DNA of 64,000 nucleotides from CAZAKO01 sp964546145. GTDB taxonomy: Bacteria; Fidelibacterota; UBA2242. Under the pieces are notes generated by a model. That model was not told where the DNA came from. It searched no databases and saw only the letters and a list, made by a program, of their open reading frames with translations. The translations under genes and the position numbers were made by a program. Every line of letters starts with the position of its first letter. Position 1 is the first letter of the stretch. Shown piece by piece: positions 43,450-52,217 of the stretch. The stretch lies in NCBI GenBank assembly GCA_964546145.1, contig CAZJIU010000001.1, positions 1 to 64,000 on the forward strand, written 5' to 3'.

Positions 43450-44391
43450 TTAAAAATCGAATAACGAACTGATAGATTGCTCCTGATGAATGCGTTTGAT
43501 TGCTTCTGCCAGCATCGGAGAGGCAGATATAATTTCTAATTTTGGGAATCGTTTAGCCCGGGGGATGTTAACACTATTGGTTACAACGACTTTGTCAATT
43601 GGGGATGCGCTGATTCTCTTGATACAACTACCTGAGAAAAGACCGTGAGTGGCAACGACGGTAATCGTTTCTGCACCACATTCTTTGAGCAGCTGGGCTG
43701 CCTGTGAAACAGTCCCCCCAGTATCAATCATGTCGTCAATTAGCAAGGCATTTTTGACCTCGCTTGAGCCGATTAGATTCATGACTTCAGCCTTATTTGG
43801 TCGGGGGCGCCGTTTGTCAATGATTATCAATGGGAGCCCAAGAATTTTCGCATATGAGCGGGCGAATTTGATTCCCCCGACATCAGGTGATACAATCGTA
43901 AAATCCTTGCCATGAGTCAGTTTCTTTAGGGGTTCGATGAAGACAGTTTTGGCATAAAGATGGTCAAAAGGAATGTTAACAAAACCCTGAATCTGAGTGG
44001 AATGGAGGTCCATTCCAACGATTCGGTTGGCTCCGGCACTAACGATTTCATCCATGATTAATCGGGAAGATATCGGTACCCGCGGCTGGTCTTTACGATC
44101 TTGTCGGGCATAGCCGTAGTAAGGTAAAACGGCAGTTATCCGTTTGGCGGAGGCACGCCGGGCAGCATCAAGAATTAACAATAATTCAAGAATGTTTTCG
44201 GCGGGTGAGTTGGTGGATTGAATGATGAAGACGTCGGCGCCGCGGATATTCTCTTCAAAGCGGACCCAGATTTCACCATCGCTGAAATTGCCTATGGATA
44301 TTTTTCCTTCTGGGACTCCCAGAATTTCAACGATTTCGTGGGCAAGATTGGGATTCGATCTCCCTGAAAAAATTTTTGCTGTAATCTTCAT
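43450..44391 (-). CDS. prs: Ribose-phosphate pyrophosphokinase
   Basis: Makes PRPP from ribose 5-phosphate and ATP, feeding nucleotide, His and Trp synthesis. The 313-residue protein has the start KIFSGRSNPNLAHEI, the FSDGEIWVRFEENIRG motif, the ATP-binding PYYGYARQDRK flexible loop region, and the PRPP loop DDMIDTGGT. ATG 44391 follows AAGGGATT; a longer frame upstream would run into the tRNA gene and is rejected. It starts 28 bases after the tRNA-Gln gene. Confidence 0.97.
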   Translation of the reverse strand: MKITAKIFSGRSNPNLAHEIVEILGVPEGKISIGNFSDGEIWVRFEENIRGADVFIIQSTNSPAENILELLLILDAARRASAKRITAVLPYYGYARQDRKDQPRVPISSRLIMDEIVSAGANRIVGMDLHSTQIQGFVNIPFDHLYAKTVFIEPLKKLTHGKDFTIVSPDVGGIKFARSYAKILGLPLIIIDKRRPRPNKAEVMNLIGSSEVKNALLIDDMIDTGGTVSQAAQLLKECGAETITVVATHGLFSGSCIKRISASPIDKVVVTNSVNIPRAKRFPKLEIISASPMLAEAIKRIHQEQSISSLFDF

Positions 44392-44418
44392 AATCCCTTC
44401 TAATTTAAATTGTTCTTG

Positions 44419-44489
44419 CTCGGGGACCTGGATTCGAACCAGGATTGACGGCTCCAAAGGCCGCAGTCCTGCCGTTGGACGATCCCCGA
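44419..44489 (-). tRNA. tRNA-Gln (anticodon TTG)
   Basis: On the minus strand a complete cloverleaf can be drawn: a 7-bp acceptor stem (TCGGGGA/TCCCCGA), a D arm GTCC-GGAC, an anticodon stem of 5 bp with loop CTTTGGA (anticodon TTG), a 4-base variable region, and a T arm CCTGG-TTCGAAT-CCAGG. The discriminator base is G, and CCA is not encoded. It lies between ispE and prs, in the same direction, within a tightly packed operon. Confidence 0.95.
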
Positions 44490-44507
44490 AGAGTATCTCG
44501 CGTTTTT

Positions 44508-45338
44508 CTAGTTGATCACGGGAAGGGCAATGAATGTAGGGTAATTAGTAAAGAGTTGGCGTACACTTGCAGCGCAGTGACGGTCTTTAAAAATTCCAAA
44601 CATAGTCGAACCACTTCCCGACAAACCGGCGTAGAGAGCACCCTTTTGCAAGAGTTGGTTTTTTATGATGCCGATTTCTGGATATGCTGGAAAAACGACA
44701 GCCTCAAATTGATTTTCAAACAGCTCCCAATGAATCCTGTCTGATTTAAACAGATTGCGAAATTTATAGCCTTCTTTTTTCTTTGTCAAGTTGAATTGCT
44801 GATAAGCCCAGCGAGTTGAGATCTGAATTGGAGGACAAATCAGCAGAAAAACAAAAGTTTCTGGTAACGTTAAGGGAGTGAGTTGTTCGCCGATACCCTC
44901 GGCAAGCTGGGTTTTTCCCCGAATAAAAAAGGCAACATCGGCGCCCAGGCGTGCTGCAATTTTCAGCAGCTCACTCTCGGTGCAGTTGAGCTGCCAGTTT
45001 TGATTGAGAAATTTGATAACGGTGGCGGCGTTGGAGCTGCCGCCGCCCAATCCAGCGCCTATTGGTATCCGTTTTTCGAGCTGGATATGCCAATTGCTTG
45101 GACTGTTTGTGATTTGTTGCATAGCCTCGTAAGCTCGCGTGCACAGATTGGTACTGTCACATGCTATCAGGGGATTATCGCAGCTGAGTGAGTAATTTGC
45201 TGCTGGAGTAAAAGTGAGGAGATCGTGCAGATTAATCTCCTGGAAGATCGAGCTAAGGGTATGATAACCGTTAGCTATACGACCGGTGATGCGGAGGCAG
45301 AGATTGATCTTAGCATTGGAACGAAGGATTTCAGGCAC
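44508..45338 (-). CDS. ispE: 4-diphosphocytidyl-2-C-methyl-D-erythritol kinase
   Basis: The fourth enzyme of the MEP isoprenoid pathway, phosphorylating CDP-ME at the 2-hydroxyl. The 276-residue GHMP kinase has AKINLCLRITGRIANGYHTL at the start and the ATP loop PIGAGLGGGSSNAA (about 91-104), then GADVAFF and the LSGSGSTMFG motif near the end. The start is GTG 45338, overlapping the gltX stop by eight bases. ispD and ispF lie three to five genes upstream. Confidence 0.96.
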   Translation of the reverse strand: MPEILRSNAKINLCLRITGRIANGYHTLSSIFQEINLHDLLTFTPAANYSLSCDNPLIACDSTNLCTRAYEAMQQITNSPSNWHIQLEKRIPIGAGLGGGSSNAATVIKFLNQNWQLNCTESELLKIAARLGADVAFFIRGKTQLAEGIGEQLTPLTLPETFVFLLICPPIQISTRWAYQQFNLTKKKEGYKFRNLFKSDRIHWELFENQFEAVVFPAYPEIGIIKNQLLQKGALYAGLSGSGSTMFGIFKDRHCAASVRQLFTNYPTFIALPVIN

Positions 45339-46767
45339 TTTCTGCTAAAGCCTTTTCCAAGCGTTTCAAACAACGCTCTTTACCAAGGATTTCGGCAACC
45401 TGACCAATATCGGGTCCGTGAATTTCACCAGTCAGGGCAAGCCGAATGCTCGACCATAGGATCTTCCCCTTAACCCCGGTCTCCTGCTGGATTTTCTGGA
45501 CTAGCATCGTAAATGTTGATTTTTCCAGCTGGGGAATAGCCTCGATTCCCTTTTTTAAGAGGGATAGAACTTTGAAAAACTCAGGGGTTCGGATGAGTTC
45601 GTGTTTCTCAGCGGTGTCAGTGATAATCGGCTCAAAGAAAAAAGGCTGACCTTTAACTGCTATATCTGCGAGGGTTGTTAAATAAGGCTGGGTGATTTGG
45701 AGAATTTTCAATAGTTCTTCATTTGACCATTGATAGTGAGTTGCCGGGAGGAATGCCTGGGCTTTTCTAAGTAATGTTGCCGGATTCAAATCTCGGATAT
45801 ATCTTCCGTTGAGCCATTGGAGTTTCTCCAGATTAAAAATAGCTCCGGCTTTATTGATTCGTTCTAATGTAAAAGCTCGGATCAATTCGTCCAAAGTGAA
45901 GATTTCTTGATCTGTACCAGGATTCCAGCCCAGGAGCGCCAGGAAATTCAGCAGAGCTTCGGGTAAATATCCCTTTCGGCGATACTCTTCGACTGCCACG
46001 TCACCCTGGCGCTTGGATAACTTGCTGCGGTCCGGATTGAGCAGTAGCGGAACGTGGGCAAATTGTGGAGCAGTCCAGCCGAAATAGTCATACAGCAATT
46101 TATGCTTGGGGGTGCTGGATAACCATTCCTCGCCCCGGATAACGTGTGTGATTTGCATCAGGTGGTCATCTACTACGTTGGCCAGATGATAGGTGGGGAA
46201 ACCATCTGACTTTTGCAAGATCTGGTCCTCTAGTAGTTTACAGGCAAAGGATACTCGACCACGGATGAGATCTTCAAATTCGATTGTGCCTGTCAGGGGA
46301 ATCTTCATCCGGATAACATAAGGCGTGCCGGCATCGAGTTGGCGATTAATTTCTTCGGCATTCAGGTTGCGACAGTGTTGATCGTAACCCGATTGCGCCT
46401 TCGCTGAGCGTTGTTGGGTACGCAAGGTGGCTAAACGTTCGGGAGAACAAAAGCAGCGGTAGACATGACCATTAGCGAGAAGTTGATTGATATAATCCTG
46501 ATAAATAGATAGGCGCTGGGATTGAATATAAGGTCCGTAATTTCCACCGTATTCTGGGCCCTCGTCAGGTTGGATGCCAACCCATTGCAGCGTATTGAGC
46601 AGATTTTCGATTGCCCCTTCAACCTTGCGTTGTTGGTCGGTATCTTCAATTCGTAGCACAAATGTTCCGTTATGTCTCTTGGCATAGAGAAAGTTGTATA
46701 AAGCGGTGCGAAGACCGCCAACATGCAAATAACCAGTGGGGCTGGGAGCAAATCGGGTTCTAACCAT
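45331..46767 (-). CDS. gltX: Glutamyl-tRNA synthetase
   Basis: A class I synthetase of 478 residues. The HIGH motif appears as HVGG in FAPSPTGYLHVGGLRTALYN, and the KMSKS motif as KLSKR followed by QGD. The DTDQQRKVEGA motif binds glutamate. The end resembles the anticodon-binding alpha-helical cage. The start overlaps the dedA stop by eight bases. A tRNA-Gln gene lies two genes downstream; whether the enzyme also charges tRNA-Gln cannot be judged from the sequence. Confidence 0.97.
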   Translation of the reverse strand: MVRTRFAPSPTGYLHVGGLRTALYNFLYAKRHNGTFVLRIEDTDQQRKVEGAIENLLNTLQWVGIQPDEGPEYGGNYGPYIQSQRLSIYQDYINQLLANGHVYRCFCSPERLATLRTQQRSAKAQSGYDQHCRNLNAEEINRQLDAGTPYVIRMKIPLTGTIEFEDLIRGRVSFACKLLEDQILQKSDGFPTYHLANVVDDHLMQITHVIRGEEWLSSTPKHKLLYDYFGWTAPQFAHVPLLLNPDRSKLSKRQGDVAVEEYRRKGYLPEALLNFLALLGWNPGTDQEIFTLDELIRAFTLERINKAGAIFNLEKLQWLNGRYIRDLNPATLLRKAQAFLPATHYQWSNEELLKILQITQPYLTTLADIAVKGQPFFFEPIITDTAEKHELIRTPEFFKVLSLLKKGIEAIPQLEKSTFTMLVQKIQQETGVKGKILWSSIRLALTGEIHGPDIGQVAEILGKERCLKRLEKALAESA

Positions 46768-47380
46768 TATTAGTACGCTCCGGTTGGATTCGGCTAAAGG
46801 TAAGTTTCAGAATAATAATGCCGGCAATTATGATAATGATGATCGTGGCAAGCTTATTATAAGATGCCATGTACAATTTGATGGTGGCCCAATGCTGACC
46901 TAAGATATTACCCAAAGTAAAAATTGCTCCATTCCATAGCACGATTCCACCGGTTGTGAAAATTAAAGCTTTTTGATAGGAGATATTTGAGAATCCGGCT
47001 GTTAATGCTATCAGAAGTCGGCTGCCAGGAATGAGTCGGCAAAAGGCAAGAAGCCAAGCACCGAATCGTTGAAAATAATGATCAATCTTAGCCATCCGTT
47101 GAGCCGGCATAAACCGGTAATTTTTATGTTCGAAATATTCTCTGCCCCAGTACCGGCTAAAAGCGAAGGCAAACAAAAATCCGGCAGCGCTGCCCAGTAT
47201 GGTGGTACAAAGGGTCATTAACGGCATCAGGATTCCCCGACCTGCAAGGTAGGCAGCGAGAATTAGAATACCGTCACCGGGAACAAATGGCAGAGTGTTT
47301 TCTAAGAAAATAAAAATAAATAGTATGGAATAGACGAGCAAATTGTTGTTTACGGCAATAGTCTGAAAGTAAGCTTCCAT
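46760..47380 (-). CDS. DedA-family membrane protein
   Basis: The 206-residue protein has about five hydrophobic segments and the DedA signatures: FLENTLPFVPGDGILI near the N-terminus and the FCRLIPGSRLL motif (F-x-R-x-x-P-G-x-R). Members move or balance phospholipids or undecaprenyl phosphate across the inner membrane. It lies between ispF and gltX, overlapping ispF by one base and gltX by eight; a link to undecaprenyl phosphate recycling fits the isoprenoid neighbours but is inference. Confidence 0.9.
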   Translation of the reverse strand: MEAYFQTIAVNNNLLVYSILFIFIFLENTLPFVPGDGILILAAYLAGRGILMPLMTLCTTILGSAAGFLFAFAFSRYWGREYFEHKNYRFMPAQRMAKIDHYFQRFGAWLLAFCRLIPGSRLLIALTAGFSNISYQKALIFTTGGIVLWNGAIFTLGNILGQHWATIKLYMASYNKLATIIIIIIAGIIILKLTFSRIQPERTNNG

Positions 47381-47862
47381 TAGAAACCTATCAGTGCAGT
47401 AGCGAAAGCCATGACGCCTTCCTTCCGGCCGATGAATCCCATTTTCTCCGAGGTTGTGGCCTTTATAGAGACATTATTTTCCGGAATTTTCAGGGCAGCA
47501 GCAAGGGTTTGCCGCATAGCGGCTTTATAAGGAGTAATTTGTGGTTCCTCCGCGATAACGGTAATGTCTATATTCCCAATATGGAATTTATGTTTGGTGA
47601 TGAGATCAACAACCCGTTCGAGTAATATAATGCTGGAAATATCCCGATAGGCGGGGTCGGTATTGGGGAAATGAATGCCGATATCGCCGAGGCCAGCTGC
47701 GCCCAGTAAGGCATCCATAATCGCATGGCTGACTACATCGGCATCTGAGTGACCGGCTAATCCCTTCTCAAAGGGTATCTGTACCCCCCCCAGGATTAAT
47801 AGCCGACCTTTCACAAATGGGTGGACATCAATTCCATGTCCAATATGCACATTGCAGGTCAT
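47380..47862 (-). CDS. ispF: 2-C-methyl-D-erythritol 2,4-cyclodiphosphate synthase
   Basis: The fifth enzyme of the MEP pathway. The 160-residue protein has HGIDVHPF (zinc ligands D12 and H14), GHSDADVVSHAIMDALLGAAGLGDIG (third ligand H46), and a closing AT-x-EKMGFIGRKEG motif. It overlaps ispD upstream by one base (TAATG) and the DedA gene downstream by one base. Confidence 0.98.
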   Translation of the reverse strand: MTCNVHIGHGIDVHPFVKGRLLILGGVQIPFEKGLAGHSDADVVSHAIMDALLGAAGLGDIGIHFPNTDPAYRDISSIILLERVVDLITKHKFHIGNIDITVIAEEPQITPYKAAMRQTLAAALKIPENNVSIKATTSEKMGFIGRKEGVMAFATALIGF

Positions 47863-48578
47863 TACTGAAGTCCTTTCTTTAGGAGCATGCGGGCAATTTC
47901 CAGATCTGCTGAAGTCGTTATTTTCAGATTAAGATAACTTCCCTCTACGATGCAAATACGCCCACCATATTTTTCTAATAGATTGGCATCGTCGGTCACG
48001 GTATTGTCCCAATCTCCTTCCAAAGCCTGAGAATAAGCCCTTAAGATAGTGTCCTTCGGGAAGGTTTGAGGAGTCTGGGCATGCCAGACATTTTGACGAT
48101 CCAGGGTCCTGACAATTTGCTGATTCTGAACCTCTTTTAAAGTGTCTACCGATGGAACTGCGACAATTGCTCCATCGTACTCCTGGCAACATTCAATTGT
48201 CTTGCGAATCAGGTCGGGCTCAATGAATGGTCGTACACTGTCATGAATACAAACGATTTCCGTTTCCGGTTGCAGTGCCCGGAGTGCATTATAAACCGTA
48301 TCCTGACGCCGCGCACCACCTGAAGTGATCTTGATCCTGGTGTTTGTTTCTTTGGGTATTGAATCAGATAGATACTGGGATTCCCGGTATTGTTGGGCTA
48401 CCGCAATGATTATTTCCGAGATGGTTGAGACGGCTAAAATTTTTTGGATGGAGTGATATAGAACAGTATGTTCGTCAAGTTTAAGAAACTGCTTCGGAAC
48501 GGCTGAATTTAAGCGGGTACCGCTACCAGCTGCGACAATCACTGCACTGATATTTTTCAGCATCTTTAACTTGATCAC
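47862..48578 (-). CDS. ispD: 2-C-methyl-D-erythritol 4-phosphate cytidylyltransferase
   Basis: The third enzyme of the MEP pathway, forming CDP-ME from MEP and CTP. The 238-residue protein has AAGSGTRLNSAVPKQFL (CTP-binding loop), GGARRQDTVYNAL, and HDSVRPF, VPSVDTLKEV motifs. The ATG at 48578 overlaps the queA stop as ATGA; a second Met five residues later is possible. It forms the ispDF pair with the next gene. Confidence 0.97.
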   Translation of the reverse strand: MIKLKMLKNISAVIVAAGSGTRLNSAVPKQFLKLDEHTVLYHSIQKILAVSTISEIIIAVAQQYRESQYLSDSIPKETNTRIKITSGGARRQDTVYNALRALQPETEIVCIHDSVRPFIEPDLIRKTIECCQEYDGAIVAVPSVDTLKEVQNQQIVRTLDRQNVWHAQTPQTFPKDTILRAYSQALEGDWDNTVTDDANLLEKYGGRICIVEGSYLNLKITTSADLEIARMLLKKGLQ

Positions 48579-49609
48579 AATATTAGCATTGCATCGCCGT
48601 AGCTGAAGAACCGGTATTTTTTCTTGATTGCCTCATGATAGGCCCTGAGGACCAGCTCCAGTCCGGCGAAAGCCGCAACCTGCATAATGAGAGTTGATTT
48701 AGGCTGGTGAAAATTAGTTATAAGGGCATTGACCATTTTAAAATCATAGGTGGGATGGATGAATTTGTCAGTCCAACCTTTGCGTGGGCTGACTTGAAAG
48801 CCGGAGACGGTAACCGTTTCCAGGGTTCGGACAACTGAGGTGCCAACTGCGATTACCCGTTTGCCCCGTGCTTTGGTTTCGTTGATAGCAATCGCAGTGT
48901 CAGCGGATACTTCAAAATATTCCGAATCCATACGATGGCGAGAAAGATCCTCCACCGTCACAGGTCGGAAAGTTCCCAAACCAATATGGAGGACGATGGG
49001 ATAAATTTTGACTCCTTTGTCCTTGATTTTGGCGATTAGTTCTTCAGTGAAGTGAAGCCCGGCAGTTGGCGCGGCAACGGCGCCACGGCGCCGAGCATAG
49101 ACGGTCTGATACCTGATTTTATCCTCGGGAATGGGATCACGATCAATATAAGGTGGCAGGGGAGACTGACCAATTTTATCAATTAAGGCGTATAACTCGT
49201 TTTGGGCAATACTATTAAACCGCACAACCCGACCGCCTGAAACGGTGTTGTCTATTACATCGCATTGAACCCCTTCAGCAATGGTCAGCTTATTACCGAT
49301 ACGCACTTTGCGAGCGGGTTTAACCATTACTTCCCAGAGATTGTTTTCCAGCTCCCGTAAGAGGAAAACCTCAACCTGGGCCTCGGTGCGGTCCTTGACC
49401 GCCAAGAGTCGGGCGGGATATACCATGGTCTCGTTGACGATTAGCAGGTCACCGCTGTTAAGATAGTTGGTTAGATCATAGAAATGTTTGTGCTCGATGC
49501 TTTTATTTTTGCGGTTGATAACCAATAATCGAGAATGGTCACGCTTTTCTATCGGATATTTTGCAATCAGTTCTTCGGGTAAATCATAATCAAAATCGGA
49601 AAGTCTCAT
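48575..49609 (-). CDS. queA: S-adenosylmethionine:tRNA ribosyltransferase-isomerase
   Basis: Transfers and rearranges the ribose of SAM to preQ1-modified tRNA, forming epoxyqueuosine; QueG (25917) then completes queuosine. The protein starts MRLSDFDYDLPEELIAKYPIEKRDHSRL and contains AAPTAGLHFT and the LIMQVAAFAG-like end with H-Q-PKST. I place the start at ATG 49609 behind an AAAGGAGGA site, giving 344 residues. It begins 13 bases after ruvB, and the stop overlaps ispD. Confidence 0.97.
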   Translation of the reverse strand: MRLSDFDYDLPEELIAKYPIEKRDHSRLLVINRKNKSIEHKHFYDLTNYLNSGDLLIVNETMVYPARLLAVKDRTEAQVEVFLLRELENNLWEVMVKPARKVRIGNKLTIAEGVQCDVIDNTVSGGRVVRFNSIAQNELYALIDKIGQSPLPPYIDRDPIPEDKIRYQTVYARRRGAVAAPTAGLHFTEELIAKIKDKGVKIYPIVLHIGLGTFRPVTVEDLSRHRMDSEYFEVSADTAIAINETKARGKRVIAVGTSVVRTLETVTVSGFQVSPRKGWTDKFIHPTYDFKMVNALITNFHQPKSTLIMQVAAFAGLELVLRAYHEAIKKKYRFFSYGDAMLIL

Positions 49610-49622
49610 GAAAGTTCCTCCT

Positions 49623-50642
49623 TTATTCAAACAATGATTGTTGTTCGGATGTCAACTTCAGTCCGAAATATTTAAAGGTTTCTCGGGTCGCCAGCCGCCC
49701 TCGGGCAGTGCGTTGCAATAGACCATTTTGAATCAGGAATGGTTCATAGACGTCTTCAATAGTCTCGGGGTCCTCGCCAACAGCTACCGCCAGGCTATTC
49801 AGACCCACTGGTCCACCGGCGAATTTCTCGACAATTGTGGTCAGGATAGTACGGTCCATGCTGTCAAGGCCGCGCTCATCAATATCCAGCAATTGGAGAG
49901 ACTGTTCAGCAACGGATTTATTAATTTTGCCCTTGCCTTTAATCTGAGCGTAATCGCGGGCACGCCGGAGGATTCGATTGGCGATCCGGGGCGTACCTCT
50001 GGCACGTCGGGCAATTTCGGTTGCCCCTGCCGGTTCAATATTAATATTAAGGATCCGGGCTGAACGATTGATAATGTTAAACAGATCATCGCTGGTATAG
50101 TAATCCAATCGCAAAACGACCCCGAAACGATCACGCATCGGCGAGGTGAGATGTCCCAGGCGGGTCGTGGCGCCAATTAGGGTAAACGGTTCTAAATTTA
50201 GCTGAATGTTACGCGCACTGGGACCTTTGTCAATCACGATGGCAATCGTATAGTCCTCCATGGCAGAATAAAGGTATTCTTCCACAACATTGTTTAAGCG
50301 GTGAATTTCATCAATGAAGAATACATCACCACGGGACAGGTTAGTTAGCATCCCGGCCAGATCACCAGCCCGTTCGATCACTGGTCCGGAGGTTGTGTGG
50401 ATATTGACGTTGAGCTCGCGTGATACAATGTGGGCTAAAGTAGTTTTACCTAATCCGGGAGGACCAAATAGTAGAACATGGTCAAGGGCTTCGCCGCGTT
50501 CCTTGGCAGCTGAAATGTAGAGTTTCAGGTTCTCAACAACTTTGGTCTGACCGACAAATTCTGAAAAAGCAGATGGACGAACACTTTGTTCGACCTCGAC
50601 ATCTTCTGATAATTTGTGGGGGTCGGTGTATTCAGAGTGCAA
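49623..50642 (-). CDS. ruvB: Holliday junction branch migration ATPase RuvB
   Basis: The 339-residue AAA+ motor has Walker A GPPGLGKT at 60-67, Walker B FIDEIHRL, the sensor region GATTR, and RARGTPRIANRILRR with the arginine finger. The C-terminal winged helix ends with TARGRLATRETFKYFG. The likely start is TTG 50642 with no clear ribosome site; no better start is close. RuvA and RuvC genes are not in this window. It is first in the long run that ends at rplI. Confidence 0.97.
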   Translation of the reverse strand: MHSEYTDPHKLSEDVEVEQSVRPSAFSEFVGQTKVVENLKLYISAAKERGEALDHVLLFGPPGLGKTTLAHIVSRELNVNIHTTSGPVIERAGDLAGMLTNLSRGDVFFIDEIHRLNNVVEEYLYSAMEDYTIAIVIDKGPSARNIQLNLEPFTLIGATTRLGHLTSPMRDRFGVVLRLDYYTSDDLFNIINRSARILNINIEPAGATEIARRARGTPRIANRILRRARDYAQIKGKGKINKSVAEQSLQLLDIDERGLDSMDRTILTTIVEKFAGGPVGLNSLAVAVGEDPETIEDVYEPFLIQNGLLQRTARGRLATRETFKYFGLKLTSEQQSLFE

Positions 50643-50730
50643 GGGACCTAGTAAAATTATGTAGTTGAAGGAGATTAGATAATTGCTCTAATAGGACAGA
50701 AGAATGGATCGGATTGTAATGTTGTTGGCG

Positions 50731-50746
50731 GTCGTTTTTTAACGAC
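50731..50746. repeat. Perfect inverted repeat in the purA-ruvB gap
   Basis: GTCGTT (50731-50736), a TTTT centre and AACGAC (50741-50746) form a perfect 6-bp dyad about 90 bases before ruvB. It might be an operator or weak hairpin. Nothing else of note is evident in the 247-base gap. Confidence 0.35.
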
Positions 50747-50889
50747 AGATTTAGCAATGTGACAGCATCCATTAAAATATTAATATCATAGAACCGGCTT
50801 GAAATTTACGAAATAAACTGCCCTAAATCAATGAATTTCAGATATATCCATCTGTGCATCGCAAAGGATGCCAGCTTATTATTTATATT

Positions 50890-52146
50890 TCAGGATTCCA
50901 AGCAAATGAGTTGACGCCGGTCTTTCCCGATTGATACATAAGTGATTGGAATCTCCAACAATTCTTCGATTTTTCTTAAGTATTGTTGGGCTGCCTTGGG
51001 TAGGTCGGAGAATCGGTGGGCATGAGAAGTTGTCTGCTGCCAACCAGGAAGGCTGATGTAATGGAGTTCTGCGGATTGTAGATCGATTTCCGGGAAGCTG
51101 CCGTTCTCGTAATGAGTGCAAATTTGAATTTGGTCAAGTTGGTCCAGGATATCGAGTTTGGTGATGACAGCAGCATTAAAGCCATTTATTCGAGCGGAAT
51201 ATTTCCCAAGTGCGACGTCGAACCAGCCACAGCGTCGCTTCCGGTGGGTCGTGGCGCCGAACTCCTTACCGGTTTGCTGAAGATAATCCCCTATGGCGTT
51301 GAGCTGTTCGGTAGGAAATGGCCCAGCGCCAACGCGGGTCGTATAGCTTTTATAGACGCCGATGATATTGTCTATCGCTTTGGGTCCTATTCCCAATCCG
51401 GTGCAGATACTTCCAGCGATCGTATTGGAAGATGTGACGTAAGGATATGAGCCAAAATCTATATCCAGCAGAGTACCCTGGGCACCTTCAACGAGGATAT
51501 TTTTTCCTGCGCCAATGTAATTATTCAATAGAGTCGAGGTGTCGGTAGTATAAGGAATGATTGCAGTAGAAGCGGTGTAAAATTGATCGAAAGAACGTAA
51601 CAAAGATCGAATTTCCTCCTCAGTTGCCAGATTATTGCGCCGGAGCTGTTCCATTTTTTCATTCACTTTTTGCTGGACAGCGTTAATATCTCTCAGTTCT
51701 CGAACTTGGATACCACAGCGGCTTGCCTTATCGGCATAGCAGGGACCAATACCGCGTTTGGTTGTGCCAATAGCAGCCGATCCCAGTGCCAATTCTGTTT
51801 TGGCATCCAGATGTTTATGAATCGGGGTAACAATTTGAGCCTGCAGAGAGATATGCACCCGCTCATCTATCTGGAATCCCTGATTTTGCAGATTGTTCAT
51901 TTCCCGCCACAATTCCGGCGGATCAATTACCATCCCATTTCCCAGGACGCACTCGACTTTTTCATGCAGTATCCCGCTGGGTAGTTGATGAAGTATGGTC
52001 TCCTTGCCGTTGACATACAGAGTATGACCAGCATTAGCACCGCCTTGAAAACGGGCTACAACATCGGCATGTTCGCAGAGGCTGTCAACAATTTTCCCTT
52101 TCCCTTCGTCTCCCCATTGAGCTCCTAATACTGCTGTGACTGGCAT
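50890..52146 (-). CDS. purA: Adenylosuccinate synthetase
   Basis: Catalyses IMP + Asp + GTP to adenylosuccinate, the first step to AMP. The 418-residue protein has GAQWGDEGKGK at 8-18, GGANAGHT, the GTTKRGIGPCY and GAGPFPTE motifs, and the C-terminal GTP-binding end. The ATG follows a strong GGAGGAATTAG site. It stands between secDF and the ruvB run, with a hairpin upstream that probably ends the secDF transcript. Confidence 0.97.
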   Translation of the reverse strand: MPVTAVLGAQWGDEGKGKIVDSLCEHADVVARFQGGANAGHTLYVNGKETILHQLPSGILHEKVECVLGNGMVIDPPELWREMNNLQNQGFQIDERVHISLQAQIVTPIHKHLDAKTELALGSAAIGTTKRGIGPCYADKASRCGIQVRELRDINAVQQKVNEKMEQLRRNNLATEEEIRSLLRSFDQFYTASTAIIPYTTDTSTLLNNYIGAGKNILVEGAQGTLLDIDFGSYPYVTSSNTIAGSICTGLGIGPKAIDNIIGVYKSYTTRVGAGPFPTEQLNAIGDYLQQTGKEFGATTHRKRRCGWFDVALGKYSARINGFNAAVITKLDILDQLDQIQICTHYENGSFPEIDLQSAELHYISLPGWQQTTSHAHRFSDLPKAAQQYLRKIEELLEIPITYVSIGKDRRQLICLES

Positions 52147-52157
52147 CTAATTCCTCC

Positions 52158-52188
52158 AAAACTTAAAATGCTCCCCAAAGGGAGCATT
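52158..52188 (-). terminator. Terminator-like hairpin between secF and purA
   Basis: On the minus strand, AATGCTCCC (52188-52180) and GGGAGCATT (52175-52167) are perfect 9-bp arms around a 4-base loop, followed by TTAAGTTTT. It lies downstream of secF and 12 bases upstream of the purA ribosome site, so it may end the secDF message or attenuate reading into purA. Confidence 0.7.
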
Positions 52189-52217
52189 CGTTTAATACTA
52201 TCTATTTACTAAAATGC

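Noticed and set aside
44392..44457. An upstream extension of prs
   Set aside because: It would translate through the tRNA-Gln gene; ATG 44391 has a good ribosome site and the conserved start.
50862..50877. A hairpin GCATC-N6-GATGC as a purA terminator
   Set aside because: Only five pairs, and no T run follows on the minus strand.
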